Below are positions 1 to 12,700 of a DNA stretch of 64,000 nucleotides, piece by piece. The position numbers and the translations under genes were made by a program. The stretch comes from Apostichopus californicus (lineage: Eukaryota; Echinodermata; Holothuroidea; Aspidochirotida; Stichopodidae), in the NCBI GenBank assembly GCA_020650975.1, contig JAIPMN010000815.1, positions 1 through 64,000 on the forward strand, written 5' to 3'. Within the stretch, counting starts at the first letter, position 1. Each line of letters opens with the position of its first letter. The notes beneath the pieces were generated by a model. It worked only from the letters and a program-made list of their open reading frames with translations, did not search any database and was not told the DNA's origin.

Positions 1-1409
1 ATACATATATATACATTTACATTTACATTTTAATACAGATGAGACATTGGTTTTGTCAGTTTCAAGTGCTGTACATAAATTGCAATTGTTTTTGTGTAGA
101 TATTACAGAAATACATGGATGTTTTTGATAATGTTAATGATGATCATAAAAGTGCATTGCAGAGTAATTCAAGCGACAGACAGAAGGGGAAAAAACTCCG
201 TTCATCATCAATGTAGTGATATACATATCTGAACGTAGTTTCGAAAGCATTGATTGAACAGAACTAAACCAGTTCCCAATCAGCGAACCAGAATGACCAA
301 ATCCATGGAATACTCCGCTCAACAATACCGCAAAGCAGCCATTTTGAAAGAGAATCTTGTTCCTGGCGGGTGAGGATTTCAACCGAGAACCAATAATGAT
401 AGGGCGACGGACAGTATATACCAGTTAATGCTACACCACGCCAGTTTCGCCCCAACTCGGTACACGTTTTATCGTGTATATACATCACACAAGACTGCAC
501 AATGCGTCAATCCTAGTCGAAACTACATCTTGGTGTTCGAAGACGGAGCCATATAATGGATAGGATTAAGGAACCACAAGGAAGACACTGTAGATGTACA
601 ACAACAATTGTAGAGTAAGATCTTGTTTGAAATTTTTCTTTGTTAGCTTAATTTCAATGTTCTTCCGGTATAAGGACATTGAGGTATATGCATGGGGATC
701 AATACCACCATGTTGTCATTCATCACTCTTTGTATGCAAATTTGTTTTGCCTATAACAAAACAAGACAGCAAAACTTTACAAAATATAAAACTGCGTGCC
801 ATTCTGTTGACATGAAGAACATTTTGCTTGCATCATTATGGAGTATTTGAAACAAAATTAATAGTATTTTGAAAAAAACATATTTCCGTTTTACTTGCTG
901 TGAAGATTTTGGCATTGATGTAGATGATCTTGAAAGCCACAAAACCTTGCCGTGTTGATGTACTTTTTCATAATGCTTACAGCTCCATAGCTACAGGTTT
1001 ACTTTCTTCCGACTGAAACCGACGCGACTTGAACTTGGCAAACTCTTGATCAGTCCGTAGCTATAGGTATTCATCGCGCGCGCGCACACTACTCGATTAA
1101 CCACGATTTTAAACGAAACGGTGGTCGAATTGATTCGGGCCATTCCGTCATTTTACTTTACACTTCATGTCGCCGAGGCAGATCGATCCCGCAGTGAGCA
1201 TTATTGGCCTATTTGTAGAGCGCTTGCGCGCTACAATATTGTCACTACTGGCCAATTGAACGATACCTAAATGACTGGACGTTGAAACTTTAAGTTTCAT
1301 ATAGTCTCTGTAAATTTGCAGTTTCAGAGGCTAGCTGCTTAGCCAACTTATTCCGAGTCTGTCACGGCGCTCACAAGCGCCCTTACTTTGTAGGTACCGA
1401 CATCACTAT
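1..1409. other. Intergenic DNA, no gene recognised
   Basis: AT-rich sequence with only short open frames that show no recognisable domain, no convincing splice signals and no codon pattern. A short alternating CG run lies near 1077-1087. I see nothing here that I can support as a gene. Confidence 0.5.
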
Positions 1410-2518
1410 TGTGACGCCCGGAGGGGCGTCACGTAAACGCCTCCATACATAGGTGGCATCACTGCTGGAGTAGTTGTACTGTTTGTGTGTATTGTTTTAT
1501 TGTTCTCTGGGGGTCTGTTTGATTTAATATCTTTTATATGTGTAGTGAATTGTTGTAGTTTCACATGCTATTTTATTCCTTTGTTTCCAATCTCCCTTTC
1601 AGCTGTCCAGCTCTCGTGACAATAGTCTGGTTCCTTCGTATGCTATGTGGAATGTTCGAGCCACGCGAATATCCGAGGTTTCGAGTCAGTATTTGTACTA
1701 AGTTAGTGTACTTGCAATTTTGGTTTCCAAGAGTGTGTTATGTTTTTGGTGTTAGCCGCTGCCCAGTGAGGTTCGTTGGCCAGTTCGTTAAGTAAGTTAA
1801 ATGTTCTTTCATTGTTTAGGCAAGTCCGAGTCCTTTTTCATATAATATTGGGGCGTATTTCCCCGTTTCTCTGAATCCCTTTAAATGATTACTCTACACC
1901 CATTAAAAGTTTGGGAACAGGGTGTTTGCGTCGGACGATATTATCGCTTCATCCTGCGGGATTATTCTTGTATTTGTAGCTGGCTTCGATTCGGGTTGAA
2001 TTTTCCCCGAGGCAACGCCTACGTATTGTAGATTTTAGGACTCGTAATTATACGTTTGGCCACGGACTTCGCACGTACGTCTCACTATTATTTATGTAAA
2101 TTATAAGCTGAGATTTTTGTGCATTTGCAATGTTATTAATTAAATATTGGTAATATAGGGAACAGGTTATGGTGTAAGTTGGGCAGTTTATTTCTTTCTA
2201 TCACTAACTTCGTTAGTGATTTATTGCCTATAGGTGAAGTATTCATTTATCACATTGCTACATTCTTATTGGGAGGTGGGTCACTGCGATGACCTCGAGT
2301 AATATATAACTTGGTTTGTAGACACCTGCCCAAGGTGGGCATCGGTTTTGTATTAAATTGATTGGTAGTACAAAATTCAATTTATTTGTTTGTATTTTAT
2401 TGGTTCAAGTTGTGTTAACTTGTAGTTGCCCCACATTGATCTTGACATAGAGTGGCCGACAGCGGCCCTATCGAACCCACAGTCGCTCGGCTAGTTACAA
2501 CCTGTTGGGGGCGCTACA
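1410..2518. mobile_element. Solo LTR, Gypsy-like (fossil)
   Basis: The block starts TGTGACGCCC and ends GGGGGCGCTACA, so it has the TG...CA ends typical of an LTR. It is flanked on both sides by the 4-bp direct repeat CTAT (1406-1409 and 2519-2522), as expected for a target-site duplication. At about 1.1 kb it fits a Gypsy-class LTR, and no internal coding region lies beside it, so it reads as a solitary LTR left by recombination. The family name is inferred from the ends and the 4-bp duplication only. The orientation is not determined. Confidence 0.55.
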
Positions 2519-3622
2519 CTATACCCCGCCCAAAAAATAACACCACGAACAACCGAAAAGTTCTACCTAATACTGCAAGCACTCCATGCACACCATAATA
2601 CTGCATATTTGCGGGCAAATGCAGTTCTACTTGCATTTGGGTTCTAGCGATTTAGAAGAGCATTGGAGATGGAAAAGGATTAAATAACCCCAACTGACTT
2701 AGACCCACCCACCAGGGTGATACTACACACACTGTCACATTTGTATTATTAACTTACCACATGTGTGAGGGATGCAGGGGAAGATACACATGGGGGCGAG
2801 GGAGGGAAGTTGTGGGTGAAGTGAGGTTCTGAAGGTGAGGGAAAGTTGGTAAGGGTTCTGCGATAAAAGGGAGATCATTTAAATCCTAATTTGAAAGCGG
2901 AAACACAAATCAAATAGTGACGTTTTGAAAATATTGCGTATTTATTTTGGTAAAAAAAAAGGACAATAATTTTGGCGTAAAAAGCAACAAACATGAAATA
3001 TGATGTACAATTTATCTAGGCCTAGATAAAAAAAAAAGAAGAGTAATAATAATAAATTAAAATCATACATTTTTGTTGGACATCTTCACGAAGACAAATA
3101 AGGCCTAAAATGATACAGAAAGAAAAAAATCAAAAAAAGAGGTATGAAACTCAACATTGGTAAACTAATTAGGATATTAATGAATAAAAAAAGTTGAAAA
3201 TGAGTAAAGAAATGTTTTGCAATAACATGGCATTCTTTTATATTTTCATATTTTCAGTTTGACATTGCAACTGAAATACTAGTGGCCTGTGATAGACTAG
3301 TACGTCCAGCCATTTTAATTGTCATTTCGCCAAACTTTGAAGTGATATTAAGGTACAACAATGTCAGATGATAGCAGTAGTCTTTAATATCCCTGAATGC
3401 CCTATTGATGAAAACGTTGTAGAGAGTGTCTTAAATTGGTCGATTCCAACCTCAGTTTGAGTAATATCCTCTGGGTTCCATAAATATCATTCACAAACTC
3501 AAAATGACGGTACCTTTATGCTTCATACACTCTCCTTAATCACTATACGAGTAGAGTTAAATTCCCCCCCCCCAAAAAAAAAAATTTCACCCAAAAATGT
3601 CTTGCCATAGATCTGTGGAATG
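2519..3622 (-). other. EXO1 3' flank and probable 3' UTR
   Basis: This stretch lies downstream of the EXO1 stop on the minus strand. TTTATT at 2941-2946 reads AATAAA on the minus strand and is a candidate polyadenylation signal, giving a 3' UTR of roughly 0.7 kb. The remainder is A-rich with no visible gene. Confidence 0.4.
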
Positions 3623-3764
3623 TCACTTGAAAATGGTCTTTCTAACTGCTGAGGCTTTATTGAGAGTGAAAAGGTTATCTGATTCGGGAGTGATATTTCG
3701 ATCGGATTCCATCTTTGACGGTGACAATGGCAACTTCTCGTCTGTTGGGCTTGGACGGCTCGAC
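3623..3764 (-). CDS. EXO1: EXO1 terminal coding exon 14 (tentative)
   Basis: Accepts the phase-2 end of exon 13 after ATCGTGCAG and stays open for 46 codons ([19 protein letters not shown] onward) to TGA at 3625-3623, ending VRKTIFK. The Ser/Pro-rich composition suits the tail of the protein. There is no clear homology to the human C-terminus. A competing acceptor near 3955 would give a 17-residue end. Confidence 0.6.
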
Positions 3765-6700
3765 CTGCACGATTAGATATAAACACAAAACGGTCAGCAT
3801 ATATAAACGATTACGATATCACCCTAAAGTACCCGTACTGATGGATAAAATTTGAACTGAAAAAGATACTGGTTCGAATACTCATAATTTCTATAAACTT
3901 ACTGATAATTATACTTTTGAGATGCGTGAGAAAGGTTCATTTTCCAATGGCTGCCAGCACTTGTAGCAGGTGGGGTGGAGGTATGGGTGGAGGTTTGGGT
4001 GGATGTATGGGTGTATGGGTTGGGGTATGGGTGGAGGTATGGGTGGGGGCATGGGTGGGGTAGGGAGAGGTAAAAAACTGTCTTTGCAATCTGATAGATC
4101 ACATTAAAAACAAAAACATTTTCCTTGTGAAGTTGATAGTTTAGTCCTGTCTTTTAGACCATGAAAATTTCATCTAAGTGTTTTCATTATCAACTGTTTC
4201 TACCAACTAGAAGTGTGTTTCGAAGGGAGAAATGAAAGGATGGGGACAGGGGGAGGGAGGGGGAGGGAGGGGGACTTTTGACTCTCGCAATATATTGTTT
4301 TCCACCCCCTCCTCAAATTCTCGCATAACTTCATTTTATATTGTGTTCTTTCCCAAACCTTTTTCAAATGATTCCTGATAAGTCTGATTATGCACAAGCT
4401 CATAAAACAAATTTCTGAATAATTTCACGAATTTCACGTATAAATTTCACGTATAAATTCACAATATAAATTCATGTGATTTCACGTATTCATGTATTTC
4501 TGAATAATTTCACAAACCAGACCAGATCCTTCCATTCTCCTTAGACATGCTGTTCTACAATGTTGTTGCTATACTACAATACCATACAACCCAACTGTTA
4601 CGTTTTCATTTTGTTATTGTAACACCATCAATGCTTTTTTTTTCAGGCTGTGCAAACAAACCATCTACCTGGCTGAAGATGGTTCACTTCTGAATGTGTC
4701 GATGGCATATATTCAGTCTCGCCAACACAAAAAGTTTTTTTTTAAAATCTATTAACTTACCCAAAAGCACTCTTTTTCTTCATAAATGCCATGAGTGTTG
4801 GCTGCTGGTTACTGGACGGAGTCTTCTTAATAGGCTTCTTTCGCTTGGAAAGACCTGGGACTTTGCATGAGGCTAAAAACAAGAAAAATGAGCATTGATT
4901 ACAGAGAAATAAATTTGGAGCAAACAGCAATTAGAAGACCTGTCACAAAGTGACGAGCGATTTTGGTTAAAAGTACTAAATGCAAGTGGTACTAAATTCT
5001 TTTGCAACCTTTCTGCAAAGATGCATAGCTTCAAGGCCACCATCTTGGGTCTTAACCTACCCCACCCCAACCCAACCAAAGAATGTTTACAAAAATAACA
5101 GAGGGAGAGCAGAAATCCAACAATTTCTTTCGCTCACTTTTCACTCCCATAATTTTGACTAGTGTGGAAGGAATCTCACCATTTTGCTCAAATTCTACAA
5201 TCTCTTTACCACTTTTAGTAAAGTTTGAAATGATTTTTTTGTCAAGGTGTGTAGTATAGTATTGCTTCCCAGACATTTTGTTGTAGTAAATTCAACAAGT
5301 CACTCTTCTACTTTAAGCCGCAACTGACAAGCACTCATGTATTTGATAATAGTGTGGTGCTTTGTTTAGGGTTTAAACAGGTATGTATTATTTTCACTGA
5401 TATGATGATAGGTTTAGAGTTTTAACTAGGATGAAAGATTAATGCTTCATATTTACCGTTTGATTGATTTTCCTTGCCCTGTGAAGAGAACAGAAAATGA
5501 TTGATTTTATTTAACATTACGGCGTCTATGAAGCAACAGTGTGTCTGGAAAAGAATTGGACGGAGAGTGCACCAGAAATAACAAACCCTTCTGACACCAT
5601 AACAAACCTTTCTGACACCATAGCAAACCCTTCTGACACCGTAGCAACGCTTCTGGCACCATAACAAACCCTTCTGACACCATAGCAACCCTTCTGACAC
5701 CATAGCAATCCATTCTGGCACCATACAGTAGCAATCCATTCTGGCACCATTGCAACCCTTCTGACACCATTGCAACCCTTGAGACCATAGCAAACCCTTC
5801 TGGCACCATAACAAACCCTTCTGGCACCATAACCAACCCTTCTGGCACCATAGCAACCCTTCTTACACCATAGCAACCCTTCTGACAAAATAACAAACCC
5901 TTCTGGTACCATTGCAATCCATTATGGCACCGCTCAACCTTTCTGATACCATAACAAATCCTTCTGACACCATAGCAATCCATTCTAGCACCATAAAAAA
6001 CCCTTCTGACACCATAGAAACCCTTCTGACACCATAGCAACCCTTCTGACACCATAACAAACCCTTCTGGCACCATAACAAACCCTTCTGACACCATAAC
6101 AACCCATCTGACACCATAGCAACCTATCTGACATCATAACAAACCCTTCTGGCACCATAGCAAACCCTTCTGACACCATATCAACCTTTCTGATTCCATA
6201 GCAACCCTTCTGACACCATAACAAACCCTTCTGGTACAATAGCAATCCAATCTGGCACCATAGCAATCCATTCTGGCACATTACATTAAACACAAAAATG
6301 ACAATCATTTGTGATTTGTGACACCATGGCAACAATTTTGGAACCACATTAAACCTTTGTGGCACCAAACCAGACAGTTGTGCAAAATATGGCACCATGT
6401 GGCACTATTCCAAGTATACGTGGTGTCATGCCAACCATCTATGACACAACAGCTACTGATTAAAGAGATGCACCATAGCAAACCCTTTTTGGACACCATA
6501 GAAAATTGTTGTTTGAAACAGCATATCAAATGGTTCCCATCACCAGTATAATCTTTTATCGAAAACTGCACTTTTTTTTATCACTGTTAATTGGTGCTCA
6601 TGCGAGGTCACTGTAGGAGTTTGCTATTACTGATGCAGTAAACTATCATTACATCAACAGTGTCAGGATTGCCTGTCCCTGCATCTTAAGTGATCTTAGC

Positions 6701-9700
6701 TATAGTTATTAGAAATTCTATAAAAAACGTTACATCAATCAAATTTTGATTTTGTGAGTTCCGTAGGAGTTAATTGTTTTCTTGAGACGACACCTACTGT
6801 ACAAGGGGAATGTTAGCTCAGTGGTTTACGCCGGTGCCTTTCAATCATAAGGTTCTGAGTTCGAGTCACTCCAAGATCAATGTATGTCGTCCAGTTACAG
6901 AGTTGTTGAAAATTGACAATTCATAAATCATGGACTTAAATATGATTCTAAGAGACTGACTTCGGTCAGCTTGCGGCTTTGATAAGCCAATGATGGCTTC
7001 TTCACGAGTTCCTGCTTGCAGGAGGATCTAAAATACATAAACACATACATACATACAGACAAGTCACAGTGAGGTACACCATCCCACGAGATCTGACATT
7101 ATTTCGTGAATTACTTCCAGTCGTAACATGGACCACCCTGCGGTGTCTCTAAGGAGACATCAAAATTACAAATATAGTCCACAACAAAACATTCTGGTAA
7201 GGCTGAATTGAGAAAGATTTACTAAAATACTGCAAACTCCTGAAGTTTCCTTACCTTTGTAAAATATGAGCTCACGGTTTCATCTCCTCGCTTCCTATGT
7301 AAATCTAATGGTGGACTGTTTTCATCGTTGGACGGTGACTTCTGACGCCACATTCCCTGACCCTCGATTCCACCGAGGGACGGCAGAGTTGGAGTTCCGT
7401 GGATGTTTGAGGACGGTTCTCGTGAAGAGCCATCGATTACCTCTACCACGGAGGTCACCACATCATCGTCATCTCTTAACGAGTCTGACTTTGTATTTTT
7501 GCCACTTTGGGACCCCTCTGAACTATCGCAATCTTTACCGACGGCGATGACGTCTTCCTCGACCATGTCGGCAAGCAAGTCGCATATTTCCTTATCGCCG
7601 GGGCTTAACTCTGCGTCGGAATTGTCGACCTTCTTACCGACGGGCGAGTGGTTTCCATCTGCTACCAGCTGACTGAAAGTAGGGCCATCCCTGTCTATAC
7701 TGCAAGTCGGGATGCTACGTTGAGACGAGAGTCCGTTCGAGGAAGACTGGGACCCCGCAAAGTCACTCTCCGATTCGACTTGACTCGATTTAATGCCGCT
7801 ACGTTGAGAATCGGACAGACTCTCTTGGCTGCTGTTTGCGACACACTTGTCTGTCTTAGGTTCAGCATCGTCAATGGAATCCTTCCATTTCATAACTTGT
7901 GAGTTGCTCTTCCGATGGAACGTGCAAAGACTCTTCATCGAGTCTGCCAGCGTCTTTTGAACGACCCCGCTCTTGGATACCTGACTGGACCAATGGAATG
8001 CACCTCCTTTCCTGTTGGTTACACCCGAGACGCCTTTCTTAGAAGACGGTGGGGTCTTCTGCCTCCTCTCCTCGGTTTTCCTCTTGATCCGGACTTGTTC
8101 CTCGTAGAATTCTGAATGTCGAAACTTCTGCAGCGAGTCTAACACGCCCGTCCTGTCCACGTTTTTATCGCAGAGCCTCCCCGTGGCACCCCGGACTTTC
8201 CGTTGATGGTCTCGTATACTGTCCTGTAATTCCGGCCGTTCCTCTTTCGCCCGCTCGTCGGCGATGTCGTCCATCCTACCTGGTTCGTAGATGTGACCTT
8301 TGTCCTCATGAACAAGAACTACATCATCTTTTTCTTCTGATTGGTCGGGTGACTCAGTGTCCTCCTCCGTCTCGACGATTGTTGTCGACGATGAGAAGAA
8401 TCTGCAAGCAAACATCAGCCAATCGATGAAAAGTAAAAACCGAAAAAAGCTCAAGAAGAACCGAAAAAAAAAACTGAAATGAAACTTCATATAAAAGTTG
8501 AATCTTTGTTGAGCAATAACCAACAACTAATACCAAGAGAGATTCCTGTCTGTAGTAAGCTTTGCCTTGGCCGGTTATTAATTTACTTATAGACACTTCC
8601 TAACGACACTTATTAAGGTAAATTTTGGACCACAATTAGATTTGATATGTTAATGTACAGTACATAGGACACCAAATCAATATCAAGTGCAGTTTACAAG
8701 ACAATAACACTTTTTAGTATTTGAATAATGACCCTTCAAATACTAGAAGACCATCAATGAAAGTGGCTGAACAAACTAGTTTAGCACCAAGGTCGTTAGG
8801 TCAGACTTTATACCAGATGCAAGCCAAATTAACAAAAAAGTTGAAAAAAAGTACAGTTTGACTGTTTAATTGTTAACAGTGAATAACAAATTTGTCAAGA
8901 CCAATGGTGCAGGATTTCGTCTTTGAGCTGTGTTGTCCATATAAAGTTGAAATATCATATTTTAATTTATTTCAGGTCAATAAAACCAATTGAAAATTAG
9001 GTATCAATTGCGTACCTGTTGAAATCATCATCCATATAGCATTCAAGAAGACTTCAGAACAATTTACCTGCCCTCCATTTTTCAATTTTTTTCGAAGTTT
9101 TCTCTTATTGTTGCAGTATGACATTTTCAACACAGAAACGAGTGCTATGGTTGAGTTAGGCTGCAGTGGCTTTAGAAGCCAAAAAAAAAATTGCTATAAA
9201 AATAGCATCTAGCAGATTGTGGGTATCAAGTCTGGCCTGCTAAAATACAAGTGGTTTTTCACATAGGAGAACTCCATTGTACTGTAATGGTCTTCCAAAT
9301 GGTGAATAAAATGAGCTAAGACTATATATTTGATAGCCACCCAAGTATAAAAAGCATGTTGTTTGGTTTTTTCCATACACACATGCAGTTGCGTAATGTC
9401 GTAAAACAACTGCCTTAAGATATTATTCTGAACGTTACAATAATTATTGCCATTCTATTATTATTTAAGATTCGTCCTAGAGTTGCAAATGATGTTTAAA
9501 AGCACCTGCTTGAAACCGTCACTTCAGACTGCAGTAAGTTTTCTCTGTGCTCCCTGTCAACTCGGTGGTTCTTTTTGACCGCAAAGACGTTGCGAGGAGT
9601 CATCCTGTTCCGTTGAGGAACTGGTTCGATTTCCCGTGGAGGGCGCTTGTCTGATTCCCTCATAGGGCTGGGAGTCTCTGGAATGGTGGCCTCCTCTGAA

Positions 9701-12700
9701 GAATAATATAATCGCAAACTAGCAAACAGGAATTCTAAAGGGTGAATACTAGAGGGTTTGTTTTTTCACTTCTTTAGGTCTTAAATAGGAAATTATCAAA
9801 CTTTATTTTTATATTTAATCTATAAAATTATTAATGTTCTAAGGACAACTTTTAAAAATTCAGTTCTGTTTGGTTCACTCTCCATACTGCTATTATGTTC
9901 TATAGGGGACTTCTACGCAATTAAAATCACCTTTAGCCTTGAAGAAGATCCTGCTAGGATCGAAACGTCAGGCCAACCTAACTTTTACACAATTAAAATC
10001 ACGTCAAAAAATATATATGCATAAATGTTGAAATGATGTGGAGTGGAAAAATGTGAAGTGGAAAATGTGAAGTGGAAAATATTAAATCTGCAATGTAATG
10101 CTTACAGATCACAACGTTGTATTTCATGAATCCTACAATTGATATACTGTACCGGTACACACCTGATACATGGATCCTTCTCGTTTTAGAATCTGGAGAC
10201 CCGCCATAAATGGTTGCTAAGGCCGCTGCAGATGTAACATCTTGACCTGAGGTATTTTCTGGAAGTAGATTACTACAAATAAGAACAAGCTCCTTAAACT
10301 TTTAAGAAACGAGCTGGCATGATGAAAGGTCACCTTGGCAACACGGCTTTCTACATGGAATATATTGACCATTTGCTAAATGCGGTTAGTTCATACCAAA
10401 CATCATCACACATAGTGAATAGTGAAGGCTTCCTATCTTCTACTTGTTAGGGTCTGTTTTAAAATCTAGCAATTAGTTAAGAAACAAGGCAACTACCTAA
10501 AATCCACTTCAGAATTTTATGATCCTGTATAATCTCTCAATTACTGGTATCATTAGGGAACAACACGAAATATGTATATTTCGGGAGTTGGTATATGAAG
10601 GCTAATTGTGATTTATATCAGATATATCAACGAAGCTGATGGAATGAGCAGTTCAGCCGAAGGACAGAAAAACTTTGCAATGGAGAAGGAAACACACAAT
10701 GCCTAGGATGAAAATGTGACCAAACCACAGGGTGAAATATTGTTGATTATTTTAAATGTTTATTAGTTGAGCTGTATGTTCAACTGTACATAGCTTCATG
10801 TGTAAACCTAAAGATCATTTTTTAAAACATAACTGTCAGGTGTCATAATTTCCTGCATGGTTTCCATGGCAACAGCTGTCTTCATACAACTTTGTTGGTT
10901 TGGGACAAGAACTTATTTAAGATACCCTTATTTACACAGCCTCATTTATACCTCAAAACTGAAGATTTATTTAGGCTTTATATTGAGATTTCTTCTGGTT
11001 TCCATGGTAACAGCTGTTTTCCAACAATATACCTCCATTGGTGAGTATTTTTAGCATTTGAGCTCAACTTGTATTCCTGCACAAATGAAGTCTGACATAT
11101 TTAGTTGGATCAATAGCGGTACTACCGCAGGTTGTCTGCACTCACCATCTCGCTTGCGTTTCCTTGGTGACGACCTTCTCCTTGCGACTCCACTGCTCTG
11201 GACTGTCATCTCTTGACCTTTAGTAGGGTTCCTTTTGACTTCCACTGAGTCTTTAGTCGCCAAGGCCGGGGCGGGTTGAAAATCTTCGTGCCATATGCTC
11301 AGTTTGTGGCGGTGGGTGCCATGAGGGTACGTCTGAGCGTTGTCGAAGGATGAAACATTCTCATCAGTATGAAATTGAGTATTTTATTGGTTTGAAAATA
11401 TCACAAATATACCTCAAGATGTGAACAAGTTAGACCAGTCACCACTTTGGTTTCAGATAACAGTGACCTACTGTAGCTGTATATATTACTTTATTGATCA
11501 ATGTTCCTGATGGAAGTACTATGAGTGATTGAAGAGATTATGGATCATATTAAGCCATTTGAGTAAGTTAATGGGGTATTCTGGTGACTGAAATGAATAA
11601 TAATAATAATAAAATGCTAGAAATTGTCTGCATCTTTAGGTAAAACCACATTCTCATAGCATTTTGTATTGCAAAAGTTTTTTGATTTTTTTTTCAAATT
11701 TTGGGGTTATTTTGTGAACAAATATTGGCAAAAACAGAGTGAAAGATATCAGCACGTCAATTCATCTGAAAATATTTTAATTTTTGTAGCTCATTTATTC
11801 ACAGAAAGAATTATTTCTAGCCAAAATAAAGTTGCATTTTGCAAATTCTCAAGACTGAGAACACTGTTACTGTAGCTAAGTACACATTCCAAATGTTTCA
11901 AATGTATGATGTTTCAAGAATAAATCAACAAAAAGATAATAGATAGAATGTAATAGGAAAGTAAACCTTTTTTAGAACATTTGCCATTTATGTCATCACC
12001 AACCACCTACACGATGGAAGTGTCCAGGATTTAGCCAGTCAACATAGCTTGCATTTAATCAAACATAACTTCAGATATTTGCAATATATTGAGATGGAGG
12101 TTTTCAACTACTTGTTGAATATTTTCTCTCTTCGATATTATGTAAACGTTTTTTATTGGCCACCAGAGTATCTCTTTAGCAATAGTGGTTACATTGTTTA
12201 AGACCAGAAAAACATGGAAAGGTTGAAACTGAAACTAAGCTCGCTGTACTACATTAACTGCAAGGATATATAGATTGCAGAAAACGTTCAGTAGGACTCA
12301 CTTTACTCGTATCTGGTTCAAAATTAAACATCTTCCTCAAGGATCCAGCGTCGACATTGCCTAAAGCAAGTTGCAGGGCTGACTTGGAGTCAAAGTACCT
12401 GAAAAAAAAGTCAACCAGGAAAACAAAATGAAAATAGATTTTGAGAATAACCTGCCAAACAAGAAGGGCAAAACACTTTTCTCGAAGTGTTTCAAATGTT
12501 TTCAATGCTGGGACAATCAAATACAAATGTGTGGATACATTTCCTGCAGAAATCAGGTGGTCAAAGGTTACAGTCTTACCTCCCAGCATAGTCCATTTCT
12601 TCGTCAGCTAATTCAGGAGGATAGGGATGAAGCGGCATCAGTTTCCTCTTTCGGGGGTCAAAGGCCAACTGATAGAGAAAGGTATTATCCGCCCGAATAA

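Noticed and set aside
3899-3956. Alternative EXO1 last exon ([16 protein letters not shown])
   Set aside because: Also phase-compatible, but only 17 codons and next to a minisatellite. The exon at 3623-3764 is longer with a better acceptor. Not fully excluded.
5052-5276. Minus-strand frame with [17 protein letters not shown] as an EXO1 exon
   Set aside because: Its borders do not give the phase needed between exons 11 and 13, and it resembles no EXO1 segment.
5579-6285. CRISPR-like array
   Set aside because: There are no unique spacers, since the units are contiguous, and this is animal DNA.
5422-6398. Long overlapping minus-strand frames reading WCQKGLL and MVSEG repeats
   Set aside because: They are produced by a 21-bp tandem repeat inside an EXO1 intron. 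All three frames look alike and there is no start context or homology.
6806-6870. tRNA gene from the A- and B-box-like sequences
   Set aside because: No full cloverleaf, and the same body recurs antisense at 50140-50335, so it is a SINE. The like signal at 13355 is rejected for the same reason.
7266-8115. Plus-strand frames of 66-94 codons
   Set aside because: They are antisense shadows of the large EXO1 exon 11.
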